Shown: positions 23,951-37,233 of the stretch, in pieces
Numbering within the stretch: the first letter of the stretch is position 1
Layout: each line of letters begins with the position of its first letter
NCBI GenBank assembly: GCA_021464245.1
Contig: JADCRB010000040.1
Span: 8,945,534-9,009,533 of the forward strand
Direction of reading: 5' to 3'
Source: Carallia brachiata
Lineage: Eukaryota > Streptophyta > Magnoliopsida > Malpighiales > Rhizophoraceae
Length of the DNA stretch: 64,000 bases
The notes under the pieces: generated by a model
The model's database searches: none
What the model saw: only the letters and a program-made list of their open reading frames with translations
Told to the model about the DNA's origin: nothing
Position numbers and translations under genes: made by a program

Positions 23951-25277
23951 GTTGCATTTTAATCACAATTTTTTTTTTGCTCTTCATGTGCCTTTCTATA
24001 TACTTGAAATAGGATAAACCTCGCAGTTCGGCTGCTGGACTTTATTACTTTAGAGAAATAATCATGGAGAATAATCCGGTCTTTTGTTTGCTCTTCAAAT
24101 TTAATGCATATATTTACTTTTATCTTGTACGTAATAGTTGTCATATTTAATTTGCTATGCTGTGGATCCCCTTTCCTCTCTCTCTCTTTCTCTCTAAAGC
24201 AAGCTTCAAACCCTACCTACCTCTAATTAGCCCTCGTCACCGGCCAGTTTCCCATCCTCCTTTCCCTCCCTTCTTTCCTCCTCCACCCCCTCTGCCACCT
24301 CTCCAACCTTCTTCTCTTTTTCCCCTCTCTTTGCCAATTATGTTAGCTTTCTTTGTTTCTTACCTAGATCTAACCTAAACAAGGACACCCATGGACCTCC
24401 TATTGCCGGATTCAGCATCCTCTCATGATGGCCGTCATTTTCATTGGTCCTGTCTCTGTATTCGACAATGACATCACCGTGCCAGACGCCGTTGCTGCTC
24501 AACCCCGCTTTTGGAGCTAAAAATGGAGTCGCCGATGTAGCCTCTACTACATGGAACTGCTGTTGCTCACGCCGCTAGGAATGGCCTCGCCAGTGCCCCC
24601 AATGCCACTCCCCGCGCCGCCGTCACTGCCTTTGCAGTTGTCGCTGGCACCAATGCAGCCACCACTAATGGTATCGCTGCTGCTTGGGCTGTTGGCAACG
24701 ACGACGCTGTCGATCCCTTTGCCGCCCTAATTGCCTCCGTCGATGCCCTTGTGGCGGCTACCACTGTCATTGCCTCTAGATCTAGATCTGATGGAATTGG
24801 CTATCATGGACTTTTTTGAGATGAGTGTAGGATAAGCAGCCTGTTGTGTTTGTATTTTGGTGTGTCTGTAGGTAGCTTAAAATTGGGGGAAGTCATTGCC
24901 AGACATATCCGATCAATTTCCGTTATAGGTCTGCTGATGTGCGGTGTTTGCTGCCTTATACAGTTAGTCCAGCTAGTCTAGTAAGTATCCTTAATCAAGG
25001 GGTTTGTCAAAATGGGCTTCAAGCCCAGTTAACAAAAAAACATTTTGACTATGTCTATTGTAGACTATTATTGCCTTTTTTATTCCTATTTTGTGCAGGT
25101 TGTCTGGACGCCTTCGCGTCGGACTTATGTACGGATTTTGCGTGAATTAATACTATAATTTCCTTTGGTTTTAAAAAAATTAATAGTTGTGATATTTGAT
25201 GTGGTATTAGGTTGAGTGTGGGACTCACATAATTATACGTTATATTTTGTTAGGCAATCACACATTTTTTCTACTTA
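23951..25277. other. Intergenic stretch with a GC-richer, low-complexity island
   Basis: The interval 24170-24340 is pyrimidine-rich. The interval 24400-24790 is much GC-richer than its surroundings and encodes Ala/Pro/Thr-rich low-complexity peptide in several frames on both strands. No frame has a recognisable domain, so I do not call a gene. Confidence 0.4.
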
Positions 25278-28200
25278 GGATCCGTTTGTTTGCTGAGGAA
25301 AATGAAATGTTAGAATATTATTTGCTGAGGACATTGAAATTCTGGAGTATCATTTTCTATTCAAGTGTTTGGCTGTGTTACTGAAAATATCTTTCTGTAT
25401 TTGGTGAAATTCAGCAAAATGAAATACTGAAAATCTGACTTTTGTTAAATTTTTCTCTCACTTTTTTTATCTCTCTCTATCGTTTTTACTCTCTTTCCTA
25501 TAAGTCTCCCTCTCTCTCATAAGTCTCTCTGTATCACATAACACCTACTCTCTCTCTCTCTCTCTCTTTCTCACACACGCACACACACAAACCCCTATCC
25601 CACTCTTCCTCTCTCCCTCCCAGTCTTTGTCTTACTAACCACATTGTCAGAGGCTCATGTCTTGTATGCCCAAAAATGCACACCGATAAGTTATTCTAGA
25701 GGACAAACTATTTCTCTTCCATAGAAAACGATCTAACCACCAAGTAGTAGATTCTAACATAAGTGAAGAAGTTATGTTATAAAATTTTTAAATTGTACAA
25801 AAATACAGCACTTTCAAATTTCCTCTCACTATTACAAACATCCTCTACATTTAAGGGATTACAACAGAAGTTAGGTTTGTACAGGATAGATTGGAGCAAC
25901 AAGCAACAAATAAAATAAATCAATGTTCAATCTTTTGCATATGACTGCGTGAAGGCTTTAGTACTCTACTTTTGGTTCTACAACAACAAAGAATTAAGCT
26001 TGGACTCATCAAGGATACTCTTTGCAGACGCAAGCACAATGGCAACATTGCTAGCTTATGCAGACTTCGCAGTAGCAACAACTATGGGCTCACCTATAAT
26101 GGGAATCAAGCATTTTCAAAAGTGAGTTCTGAAACTTTGTACTTGCATTCTTTGCCACATCTTCCTCATTAACACCTACTGTACATCTTTCTATTTCGCC
26201 ACATCAATCACTTTGGTAGCAAAGGAGAACTTTTAAAGGATTAACACAAACACATAATACTCTTGTTAGTCTATAGAAAGTGGCAAAAATCAAACACCCA
26301 AGATCCAAATAATTGTAAAATTTCGCAGATAATAACTAACGAAAGCATAGGTCAGCAAGTACATAAACAAAGAGTGGTCCATAACCATAATGATCCCTAA
26401 GAACTATAAATAAATAATGAAACTTCAAAATCAACCCAAGTAAATAGAAAACCATAATATGCAAATTTCAAATGAAATTAGAAGGCAATGAGAGGCCAAC
26501 TACATTGAAGCGGATTAGTTAATTAATATTGGCACTTAAGATTACAAATCATGCCATGCGCTTATCATTTGATGCACTTATTATAAATAAACTTAAGATT
26601 AATTAGCTATTGCCATTATTTAGATTAAGATCAACTTGCTGGAACCACAACATCAACAACCATTGATGCAAGAACTCTTTCTCTCTAGCAATGAGTTTTG
26701 ATGAAAGCGTTGTAGCAACACATTTGATGGTAAGATTTTCTTTTCCTCCAAACTTTTCCCTATGATAATAGCCAATTCTTTAGTCTTTTCAATTGCCCAT
26801 AATATTTCATTTGTTCAAACAAAATAAGGGTCCAAAATAAACAAATGAACAAAAAAGAAAATCAATTTTTATGGAAGACTAGAATAAGCAAAAAAATTAA
26901 ACCCATTCCTATGTGGATGCTTGACAGCTTGAAACAGACCCCAAAAAAGGGAGTTCTTGAAACCTTCAAATAATCAAATACCAAATCAAACAGAAAAAGC
27001 CCTAACAAATGTGTAAAGAAAGCAAAATTTTGAAGAACAAAAAAAAAAAATTGACAAGGAATAAAGAGAGAAAGAAGGTAAATTTACTCCTAGCATCTTT
27101 AATTTTACCCTTATTACAAAAAACATATCGTGTTATCAGAAATTGCAAGAAACATACTGAGACTAACGACAGTTAGTCAAACAAAACGGAATATATGAAA
27201 AGACAAAAAGCCCTTGTATATAAAGAAAATGATGGGGCCATCGGACGAAGCTTACCCTAATTTCTCTTTTGCTCTCAAACCTTAGCTGATTCTCTCAAAC
27301 TTTTCCACCCAAAATCATTCATAACCAGCACAACCATCACCCAAATTATTCACTAAAATCTATCCAAGCCTTTCATCATTGACTAGCCCAACCTTCAAAA
27401 TACTAAAATCTGTTCATTTTTTTCACTTTCTATTTGTTGCAGTCGACCGTTGCCCAAAAGATTGTTGTTTGTTTCTCGGTAAAAGAAGCCTTTGGGAACC
27501 ATCACCTGTGGGGATTTGGGTTGTTCGTATTTCCATTTGAAAAGGTAAGTGTTTTTTTTCTTATTATTTATTTAATTAAAGATTTTTTTTTACTACTGCA
27601 AAAACACTAAAAAAATTATCATTTTTAATCATTTTTTTTTACCTTGCCTACCCGTTTTGTTTAATCATTTTTTTGGACATTTGATCTTTGATGGGCATTT
27701 GTCTTACACGATTTGGATAAATTTGGACCTTGACTACTCGTTTTCTCCACCTTTTTTTGGACCTTGACTACACAATTTGGAAATTGGATGAATGGATGAG
27801 GGATAATTTTCGGTGGGCATTTGTCTTAGGCTACGAGACAAAACAAAGTGCACTCTATGCTTCTCAATTTGCTGACCCAAATGATTCGGGAATTCCCTTT
27901 TCTTATTCTCGAGAAATTCAATTTTATTTGCTGTAGGTGTTTTAATTAATATTCTGAAGTGTGGGATTACAAAAAGAGCAATTTTTAACCATACGTAATT
28001 CTTGGGCTAGCTTTGTCCCTTCAAAGTTCATAGAGTTGATGTTGGACATGGACATTTTGTTGGCTTAAAAGAAAGATTTTGCCTTTTTTGTTGTAAAGGG
28101 GGGAGCTACCTAGCTGTAATTGAAGTTTCTACTGTGTTGAAGGAGGTTGTGAATGATGAAATTGTGTTTGCTATTTTGCTTTAAAAAGGTATAAATATTT

Positions 28201-28975
28201 GGTTTTTCTGAAGGACGCTGAGAATGATGCTGGTGCTAGTTTTTATATATGCTGGTCCAACGGTGCTTTTTTTGAGAATGCAACGATTATTTTTTGCTTT
28301 TTCAGATGATGGACATATTTTGTTGTTTTGCAGTAGCCTTTTGTTCTTGATTTTTGTTGACCCAACAGTTGTACTCTGCCAATTATGTATTGAGGGCATT
28401 TTGGACCCTTTGTGGCAATTATAATGGCATTTTCGTTATTAAAATGGATGTCTACAAATGGCTTTTTAACGGAGTATTTTTTTTCAACCGTATTCATAGT
28501 TTGACATATTTTCTAGTAATTTATGATAATACAGTATGTTTTTTGTAATGAGGGAAAAGTTGAGGATGCTGGGGGTAAATTTCCCGAGAAAGAACAAGAA
28601 TTATGTTGGGGTTTGGAACTTGGCAACACAATATGATTTGGGGGTTGAAAAACCAACTGAGAAAAAAAAAATTAATTGAAAGAAGAAGAGGGATTTGGGG
28701 CTTCAATGCTCACTTGGGTTTGCTTCTATCTTCTCATTGCTCGCTTCTCTCGTGTTGCTTCAGTTGCTTTTTTTTTTTTTTTAAAGTCTTGCATAGCGTT
28801 CCGAAAAATGATGTTCGATCATTTTAAGCAGACAGTGTTTTCCTTAAAGGGAGAGCATTTTGTTCAATTGACCAGCACATGATTTTCCTCTGAAATTTAA
28901 AATCCGGGCCCCAAACATTAGAAAATGGTGAAATCATTTACTTGAAATTCATTATCCCCTCAAACAAACACTCTC
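25278..28975. mobile_element. Candidate non-autonomous TTA-flanked TIR element
   Basis: The left end (after TTA 25275-25277) and the reverse complement of the right end (before TTA 28976-28978) align without gaps over about 27 bases. They share GTTTGTTTG and later GGA.AATGAA. The TTA on both sides fits the PIF/Harbinger target preference. I see no transposase inside. The interior holds a pyrimidine-rich tract just inside the left end and small unassigned ORFs, including 27730-27936. The ends are imperfect, so this is a hypothesis rather than a firm call. Confidence 0.4.
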
Positions 28976-29159
28976 TTAATTGCAATGTTTGTTGCAGTTT
29001 TCCATTGCTCGACATGCTTAGCAAAATATTTTTATATTATTTTTTATGAGTATTTTTGGTTTGTGTTTTTACGTAAGGAAGAAAACATATATATATTTTT
29101 TGATTAACATCATGAACCTATGTATCACGTAGATCTACTACTACTATAGTATAATTATG

Positions 29160-31010
29160 GGAGAAGAGAGAAAATTTACTTGCTTATGTGGTGGCCTTTG
29201 ATCATTAGTTTTTCAAATGCTTAATTTTAAGATCTTGAAAAATTTACACTCTATGCATATATCAAGAACTTGTTACTAAGTGTGAATTCATGTTTTGATG
29301 ATGTTAGTTTTGATGATGAGCTGTGAACTTATCTAACACAAGTATGAGTGGATTTCATTTGTAAGTTCCTCTAAGTATACAATTTAGGTTCAAGAAGTCC
29401 AAAGAGGTCTACAACTGATATCTTACAAGTGCAAGAAATAAGGAAGATCATATTGGGCCTCATTAAGCTCTTACATCAAAAAGACTGCTTAAGAGCAATT
29501 CAGTTTGGGCAAAGTTTGAGTATCGAATTTACTTGCTTGAGAAATATTTTGGGCCTAAACTATATATGGTTTTGCAGGACTATGAGTCTAGGTTTGAATG
29601 AGATTGGTCGTGCAAGTTTTTGAACTTTAGAGAAAATGTTATGAATTTTCTACCTAGAAGGTACAAACTGCCAGAAAATTTCAGTACATATGAAATGACT
29701 TTAAACGGTTGCCTAGAAAAATACACTACGAATTTTAATGTGAAATTTTTTGTGTAGACTTTTATTCTATCTATTATTCAATGCAAAAAGAATCATGTTA
29801 AATTTCAAAGCCATCTGCAAGATATTAACATTCTACTAAAAGTGTATAGACTATCTGATGAAACTTTAATGTTTGTACTCTTATATTTATTTGACTATAC
29901 TATACTCATTGACAAATAGTCAAATTTGGCAGGCAGAGAGTTCTGACAGTCTATTAAACAAAAAAACAAAATAATCACAAATTTTCAAACTTCCTACACC
30001 AAGTTATAGTTGTTCTACTAGAAAGTGACAATAAGGGAATCAATGCAAAAGCAGTCAAGTGGGCAAGCAACTAACTGTGAGTATGCAACCCATGGCAATA
30101 GCTCTAATAAGTTGCTATCCTCTTTTACAGCTACTTAAACATCACTTGAAGGTAGTTTACATACAAGAAAGTCATATTCAAGTATGATATAATCTCTTTC
30201 AAGGCAAAAGAATTTCTTTACTCCAAATGCTTACAATGTAAAACTAGCATTTAAAGTAGTAAATTTCATTTGTATTACACTACATTGTGAGAATAGGTGA
30301 GAACTCCTAAGTGGGACGTGAAGATTATTTTGTAAGGAGTGAGGGTTGAACTAGAAGAAGAAAAACCCAAGAGAAAAGGAAAATTGGTGTTGACCAGTGG
30401 GACTTGTGCAACAACTGATTTGAAGGCAGATGCAAAGGTGTTTCTGGAGTCTTCTTGTAAGCTGTATGGTGGTAATTGGTACACCAAAAAGCACCCTTAC
30501 AGTTGAACTCTCAAGAATCTCTAAGAGAGGGATTGTTAAGAAGACCGAGGACATAACCGTTTGATGAACCTTGTAAAAATCGATATTGTATTTTTTTTCA
30601 ATCTCTTGTTTACATTCATTTGCAAAAATTTTATTTAAAATTTTGTTTGTGAAACCTATTCAACCCCCCTCTAGTCTTCACCCAAGGGACTAACATAAGA
30701 TTTTTAGAATTTTTTAATTTAATAAATACCCAACAATTGTAGGTTTTTTTTTTTTTTTGTATTCTAATAGAAATATGATTTCAATTTCAATACATTTAGA
30801 ATTCTTATATACAGATAAATTTTCTTCCATGTTATAAAAGAACAAGTATCATTTACGTGCGTTACTATATTTTGCTTTCTTTTAACTAGATTTCTCAATT
30901 TCAGATTTTATTCTTTTTTTTTTTTAGATTTAAACAAAGTCTCATAAAGATTAGTGCTTATAATTGATTATAGTTACTTTAGTATTTTCTTAATTTCTCA
31001 TCAAGTTGAT
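29160..31010. repeat. AT-rich dispersed repeat, copy C, split by a solo LTR
   Basis: The left part 29160-29232 matches the beginning of copies A and B. The right part 30696-31010 matches their continuation (CCCAACAATTGTAGG, then 'gctttcttttaactagattt' and 'agtgcttataattgatta'). The intervening 1463 bases are absent from A and B. Confidence 0.65.
29233..30695. mobile_element. Probable solo LTR (Copia-like), TAAGA target duplication
   Basis: This insertion interrupts dispersed-repeat copy C exactly and is flanked by TAAGA at 29228-29232 and 30696-30700. The right end is ..ACTAACA. The left end TCTTGAAA lacks only one base change from the canonical TG start. Text near the right end (CAACCCCCCTCTAGTC) and a TTTTGATGATG motif near the left are typical of plant Copia LTRs. 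No primer site, coding region or second LTR is present. I infer a solo LTR left by LTR-LTR recombination. Orientation is not certain. Confidence 0.6.
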
Positions 31011-32881
31011 AGTTGGGATCTTGTGATCCTTTCATACTTTTATTTCTATGTTTCCTCTGCCTTGGATATAAGGTGGCTTGGTCTGTATGGTTGATAACAT
31101 AGTTTTAATAACCGAATTGGACTGGTGGTCGGATTGGTGAATAGGTAACCTGAACTTAGGGGTCATTCTGATATGGTTTCTTAGTTAATTGGTCATGCAA
31201 ACAAATCGAGGGAATAAACTGAAAAAAAAAACGTCTGTATAGGGGTTAGAATCGACTGAAACAATGACAAGCAAACTCCTGAACTACTCAGGTTTATTAT
31301 GAACTCATAAATTTTATGTTTCGACTTGCCCAAGGCTAAATGCTAAAGCTAAAGCTAAACCTGTAAACCCAAAAGAACACCCAATTTCCTTTTTTCCTCT
31401 CTTGCATTGTCTCTGGCGTTCTTTCTTGCAAACTCAATTAGAATTCAAGGTTCAATCTTTTGTTGGCTCATGAAAACTCAAATTTTCTTGGTCTGGTCTA
31501 GCTTAAGGTAGAACAGAGTTATTCTAGAAAATATAATCAAGCTTAAGATAGGACATCTAAAATAACGAAGAGAAAAAATGACTTCATGAGTTTCATTCCT
31601 ATTTGTGACGGATATTTGATAAACTCGCGGGTCTGAGACTATTACTATTGAAAGAATAAATCAAATCGTTTAATAAAAAAATGTAAAACATAGAAGTAAA
31701 GGAGATTAATATAAGAACCACAATCAAGAAACTACTAGTAAAAAACACAGTAAATTGAAGAACAATAAATAGGAGTTCGTTTGACATAAAAGAGATAGAC
31801 TGTGCAGAAGGCAAGGTCAATAGGAGTGGTTGTATTTGGATTTATGATATTGAAACCATTATTAATTCTATTAGCTGGTTTATTTATACAATTAATGTTT
31901 TACAATTATGGAAGACAAAAAAATTACAGAACTTAAGAATATAATTTGTGGTGTTCCAAAGAAAAAAGAATATAATTTTTGGTAATTTAAAAGGGGTGGG
32001 TATACTTGGAAAATATAAAAAGAAAGAGAGAGAGTAAGAGAGAGAGGAAATGAGGATGTTAGTTCTTAATTAAGACTGACATAAAAGTGGAAGTTAAATT
32101 ATAAAGGAGAATTTTCTATTTTAATTACCAAGAAGTAGCCGTAGAGAAATTGAAAAAGGCTTTTATGCAAAGGAATCTAGATAATTTGATAAGGTGTCAT
32201 AGATAATTTTAGAAGAAAAATTAGTTTTGATACTTGCACGTATCAATGGACCTAATAATTTTATTAGATAAAATAAATAATTTATTTTTGTATACATTAG
32301 TTTTAGAATTTTTAATTTTAGCCAACCTTAAAAATGATTAAGTTAACAAAATGTTAAACATGAGTGAAAAAAAAAATTTAATTTTTCTCCATTTCTCTTG
32401 ATAAAGCAACAGCCTTGATGGGTGAAATTATTTCGGTGAATTCGCTTATACTATATGTGACATAGCTAATAATCGGTGACTTCATACAAAAATTCAGTGA
32501 CTTATGGCAGTGCGTGCAGTGGTGCGTGGCTATCAACGGCAAATATGTGGCAGCGACTGTGGTGGCTCTAGTGTGCTCAGTATTTCGGTGTATAAGTCTA
32601 TTGTTTAAGAAATTATGCTTTTGCTTTAGACTTGGAAGGGTTTGGACTTGGAAAATAACATCCCATTTAAAAAATGGAATGCTATTTTCCTTAGAAAATA
32701 ATTAGATATTTTTGTTGACCGAATGCTATTTTCTATTGACCAAATTTTTTTAATGTTCCAAATGTTGGAAAATTTGAAAAATGTTTTCTAGAATGACGTT
32801 TTTCGCGAAACAAGTGAACACTAAGTTTTTAGTAAGTACCGTGATTATCAAAAGGTTAAATTTGCACGATATAAATACTGA
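31011..32881. other. Intergenic stretch, no gene seen
   Basis: AT-rich. The interval 32620-32830 contains two partly repeated 'atgctatttt' blocks. No exon or terminal repeat that I can support. Confidence 0.45.
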
Positions 32882-33025
32882 TGTAAATGAAAATAAGATG
32901 CGAGAAAACCCACACACCCTATTAGCGAGAGACTGTATTTATATCACTTGTCCGTCACTTTATATATCTACATAACTGATATGCGACAACTATTTATATA
33001 GAAACACACACCAATACTCTTAACA
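32882..33025 (-). repeat. Copia A 3' LTR
   Basis: 144 bp, alignable along its full length with the copy at 36705-36854. Confidence 0.9.
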
Positions 33026-33039
33026 CTCCCTCTCAAGTT

Positions 33040-36000
33040 AGAGCAAAGATGTTAATCATGCTCAACTTGTTGCAAAGAACATTAATCCTAGCTCTATGCA
33101 AAGGCTTTGTAAGAATATTTGCAACATAGTCTCTTGTCTTAACATGAGTAGGTGCAATCAATCCTTGTTGAATCTTCTCTTTAACAAAGTGACAATCAAC
33201 CTCTATATGGTTAGCTCTCTCTCGAAAGACTGGATTTGAAGCAACGTGAATAACAGCCTAATTGTCATACCATAATCTCATTATTGTACTTCTAGTTCCA
33301 AGCTCCTCAAGAATCTGCTTAATCCACATTAATTCACAAGTAGAGCCATAACTCTACACTCTGATTCTGCACTTGACTTGGACACCACTGGTTGTTTCTT
33401 ACTTTTCCACGAGACAAGATTACATCCAACAAATACACAATAACCAGTGGTAAATTTTCTACCATTAGGAGATCTAGCCCAATCAGTGTAAAAAAATCCT
33501 TCAACTCTACTATGCCGATTATCGCAATACCACAAACCTAAATCAGCTGTTTTCTTCAAGTAGTTGAGAATCCGCACTACGACGTGCCAATGAGAAACTC
33601 GAGGGGATGATATGAATTGACTCACTACACTGATAGCAAAGGCTATATCAGGTCTTGTTACCCCAAGATAATTGAGTTTACCTACTATTTGTTTCTCTCT
33701 CTGAATGCTTATATAGCTCTCCACCTTTTACTACCAATTTCAAATTTGGATCCATAGGTAAATCCATTAGCTTTGCTCCCACCAAACCTATTTTGGTTAG
33801 TAAATCCAACACATACTTCTTTTGCCTAAAAAAATGCCTTGTTTACATCAAGCTACCTCAATGCCTAGAAAAATATTTCAATTGTCCAAGATCCTTGGTC
33901 TGAAAATGTTTAGCAAGAAATTGTTTTAAGGATTCTATTGCTTCGAAATCACTTCTAGTTATAACAATATCATCCACATATACCTTGAGAAGAATACTCC
34001 TGTATTAGAGGTTCATGAGAAAATAAAATGATCATTATGATAGTGAAAAAAAACAAATTTAGGACCACCTCACTGAACTTGCGAAACCAAGCCCTTAGAG
34101 ACTGTTTGAGGCCATAAAGAGATTTTTTCAACCTACACACTTTACCAGACTCCTTCTGAGCAACAAACCCCGGTAGTTGCTCCATATACAACTCTTCTTG
34201 TAAATCACCATGTAAAAATGCATTTTTCACAACCAGTTGATATAAAGGCCAGTGATTCATAGCTGCAAGAGAGACAAGTAATCTAGCTAAAGCTAGTTTA
34301 GCAAATGAAGAAAAAGTATCAGAATAATCAATGCCATAAACTTGAGCATAGCCCTTTGCCACCAGTCGAGCGTTCAATCTAGCTAAAGACCCATCAGAAT
34401 TTAATTTCACCATGAACACCCATTTGCACACCCAATAGCACGTTTCCCTAGAGGTAATAAAAACAAATCCCATGTTTGGTTGGTGTCAAGAGCATATATC
34501 TCTTCTTCCATAGCTTTCCTCCAAATGGGATGACTAACAGTCTCAGCAATTGACTTAGGAATAGAATATGCATCAAGAGAACAAATAAAGGCACAAAGGG
34601 AGGGAGAAACATGTCTACATTTTACAAAATGGGCCATAGAGTGTTGAGTACAACTTCAGTGTCCTTTACGAAGAGTAATGGGTAAATCTAAGTCACTTAA
34701 ATGATCATATTGCACGGTACCTTTAGACGACAGGACTAACTCAGTAAAGGGAAGACTCACTTGCTCTGGACAAGTTGTGGGAAATGCAATGTCCCGAGGT
34801 CCACAAGTATACACTTGCTGGATAGGAGATTGAACAGGTATGGTGTTTGTCAAGGCAACTTGCTAAGTGGGTACGGTGTATGTAGAAGTAACATGATTTG
34901 AAGTAGGATATAAATGGTAAATGAGAAAGTCATTAGTACTAGATTCACTACAAGAATTAGATGACACAGGGTAGAAGGGAGAGGACTAAAAAAAGGTGAC
35001 ATCAACTGACACAATTTAACAATCAATCTCTGCTGAAAAGTACGGTATCCTTTTTGAGTTTTAGAATAGCCTACAAAGACATATTTTACAAACTTGGGAT
35101 CAAGTTTACTCTAACCAGGACAAGTATCTCTAATAAAGCAAGTACACCTGAAAATGTGTGGAGCCAGGGGAAACAATGGTTGATATGGGAAAAAGAACTT
35201 GATAAGGAATTTCGCCTTTAAGGATAGAAGAGGGTAGTCAATTAATTAAATAACAAGCAATTAATATTGCATCGCTCAAAAAATATTTTGGCATATTACT
35301 CTGAAACATTAAGCCTTTGTAGTTTCAAAGAGATGGCGATTCTTCCATTCAGTGACCCCATTTTTTTGTGGGGTGTTTATACATGAAGATTGGTGAATAA
35401 TCCCATGAGAAATCATAAAATTTTAACATTAAGGAAAAAAATATTCTGGAGCATTGTCACTATGAAAGATTTTAATTGAAGTGTGAAATTGATTTAAAAT
35501 TTCAGAGTAGAATGTCGAAGAAATGGAGAAAACTTTAGATCTAGACTTCATTAAATAAAGCCAAGTGACATGAGAGCAATCATCCACAAAGGTGACAAAA
35601 TATTGATACCCAAATTTTGACACAGTTGTACATGGACCCCAAACATCTGAATGAATGAGCTCAAAAGGACGAGAAGCTCGTTTATTAACTATAGGACAAA
35701 AAGTAATTCCATGGTGTTTAGCATACTCACAAGACTCACAGTCTAAGCTTGACAAGGAACCTACTTGATGTAAATGCAAAGAAGAGGTAAAGACACTAGA
35801 ACATGCAATAGGTTTTTCATCATCGAGTACATAAAGTCCTCCAAATTCTCAACCTCTACCAATAATCCTCTTTGTCGTAAGATTTTTAAATTCAAAATGA
35901 TCAGGAAAAAGGGATGCATAACAATTAAGGTCTCTGGTAAGTTTACTAACTGAAAATAAATTAAAGGGAAAATCCACCATATATAACAGAGAAGATAGAG

Positions 36001-36295
36001 ACGAAAAATCCAAGGGTTTTGCATTACCATATCCTTTGACAATTGTTGAGGAGCCATTAGCAAGGGTAACACTTGGCAAATTAATGGATGAAAAGTAAGA
36101 ATGAAGATTACTTAAGTTACCAGTAATGTGGTTGGATGCGCCAGAGTCAATGACCCATTTTCTCTTTGATTGTGTAAGGTATGCTGTAGGATTACTTCTT
36201 TGGATCAAATTGGCAGCTGAAGATGGATGCTTTTGACAATTTTGAAATTCAGTAAATTGTATACATTCCTCTGTAGATAGGGTCACCATCACCAT
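33040..36295 (-). pseudogene. Copia A pol region (protease, integrase, RT, RNase H), multiply disrupted
   Basis: Pieces in order on the minus strand: protease WVIDSGASNHITG (ORF 36295-35849); GAG-pre-integrase and integrase start with a CESCEYAKHH-type zinc motif and LIHSDVWGP (35779-35429); RT N-terminal region (34637-34407); RT core NARLVAKGYAQ and the KNAFLHGDL segment (34473-33970); the RT active site YVDD at about 33985-33965 just after a frame break; RNase H (33724-33329) with SSAESEC and the downstream tail to about 33045. Stops and frameshifts between and within pieces rule out one polyprotein. No separate envelope gene is present. Confidence 0.85.
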
Positions 36296-36359
36296 TTGTT
36301 TCTTATCTATAGTTGTTGTACTAAACTAACAGTAAAAAAATTACTAAAACATTGTAACA

Positions 36360-36500
36360 ATGACCGAAATTTTTGTAGCAGTGGCTAGAATCACTATATC
36401 GATGGCTAGAATTAGTGTAGCAGTGGCTGGAAGCATTGTATCAATGGCTGGGTTATTGTAGCAGCCAGTATTGTTCACGGGCACTATAGTAGCGAGGTAC
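36360..36500. repeat. Short tandem repeat in the Copia A leader
   Basis: Variants of 'gtagcagtggctagaat' recur four to six times where a gag gene would be expected. Confidence 0.6.
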
Positions 36501-36704
36501 TTGAGTTGCGGCAACATTGTTCACATAAGCTAGGTTTGTTTTTTGTTTTTTTTTTTTTTAACTCAACCAAGAGCAAGATTTTCTCTCTTGAGAAACTCAC
36601 TCAATAAATTACTAGGGCTTCTCTTTCTTAAAAGCTCACTTAATGACTAGGGTTTGTCTTTAGGGAAACCCTCTTTCTTTTAAAACTTAATTGATCTGAT
36701 ACCA

Positions 36705-36854
36705 TGTAAATGAAAATAAGATTCTAAAGAGCCCACATCCTATCAGGGAGAGGCTATATTTATATTACTGGTCTATCACTTTAGATATTTACAAAATTGA
36801 TATGGGACAACTATTCACATAGAAACACACACACACACACCAATACTCTTAACA
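36705..36854 (-). repeat. Copia A 5' LTR
   Basis: 150 bp. A (CA)n expansion near 36829-36841 distinguishes it from the other LTR. Confidence 0.9.
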
Positions 36855-37233
36855 ACTGAATTTATGAATTTGTCCCAAAATTATAGTAGAATAAACCCAA
36901 ATTGTTTTGTTAGAATACGCTTTGAATTATTAAAATTTATCAACATTTAACTATTTGCAATTATGAATATACTTAATTTTTTTAACAAAGTATTATTTGA
37001 ACTTTTGTTTAACGTAATAAAATAGTCTAAGTTTTCAATTCATAGTTTGCTTTTCCTTTATCCATGTTGGAGTTGAATGGGGTTGACCTTCAATTGCTAA
37101 CATGCATCCTAAGCATTGGTAGGATAGTCATACGAGGTCAAGCCCACTCTATGTATGGATCTATCTTTTGGTTTTTTTTACCCATTCTATGCATATATCT
37201 TCGAAAAATATTTGAGGAAATCTTGTGTAAATT
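36855..37233. other. Spacer between Copia A and Copia B
   Basis: AT-rich; no coding exon seen. Confidence 0.5.

Larger units (their letters stand above)
32882..36854 (-). mobile_element. Complete Ty1/Copia retrotransposon A (degenerate, no recognisable gag)
   Basis: The element is bounded by short LTRs (32882-33025 and 36705-36854), both TG..CA on the plus strand as read, with an exact ACTGA target duplication (32877-32881 and 36855-36859). On the minus strand the primer-binding site TGGTATCAGATC (36704-36693) directly follows the 5' LTR and resembles the initiator-Met tRNA type. A purine tract (33034-33026) precedes the 3' LTR. Domain order protease, integrase, RT, RNase H marks it as Copia. 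At 3973 bp it is short, and no gag domain can be recognised upstream of the protease. LTR differences suggest an old insertion. Confidence 0.92.

Noticed and set aside
24157..24378. Pro/Ser-rich ORF
   Set aside because: Encoded by a pyrimidine-rich tract; no recognisable protein feature.
24567..24770. Ala-rich minus-strand ORF and overlapping Ala-rich plus-strand frame
   Set aside because: Both strands are open and low-complexity in a GC-richer island; no domain, splice structure or real ATG context. The minus-strand frame could be chance.
27730..27936. ORF with a DLDYTIW motif resembling the start of HAD-type phosphatases
   Set aside because: Only the short motif matches; the rest does not follow the family and the frame is 68 codons. 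I judged it coincidental.
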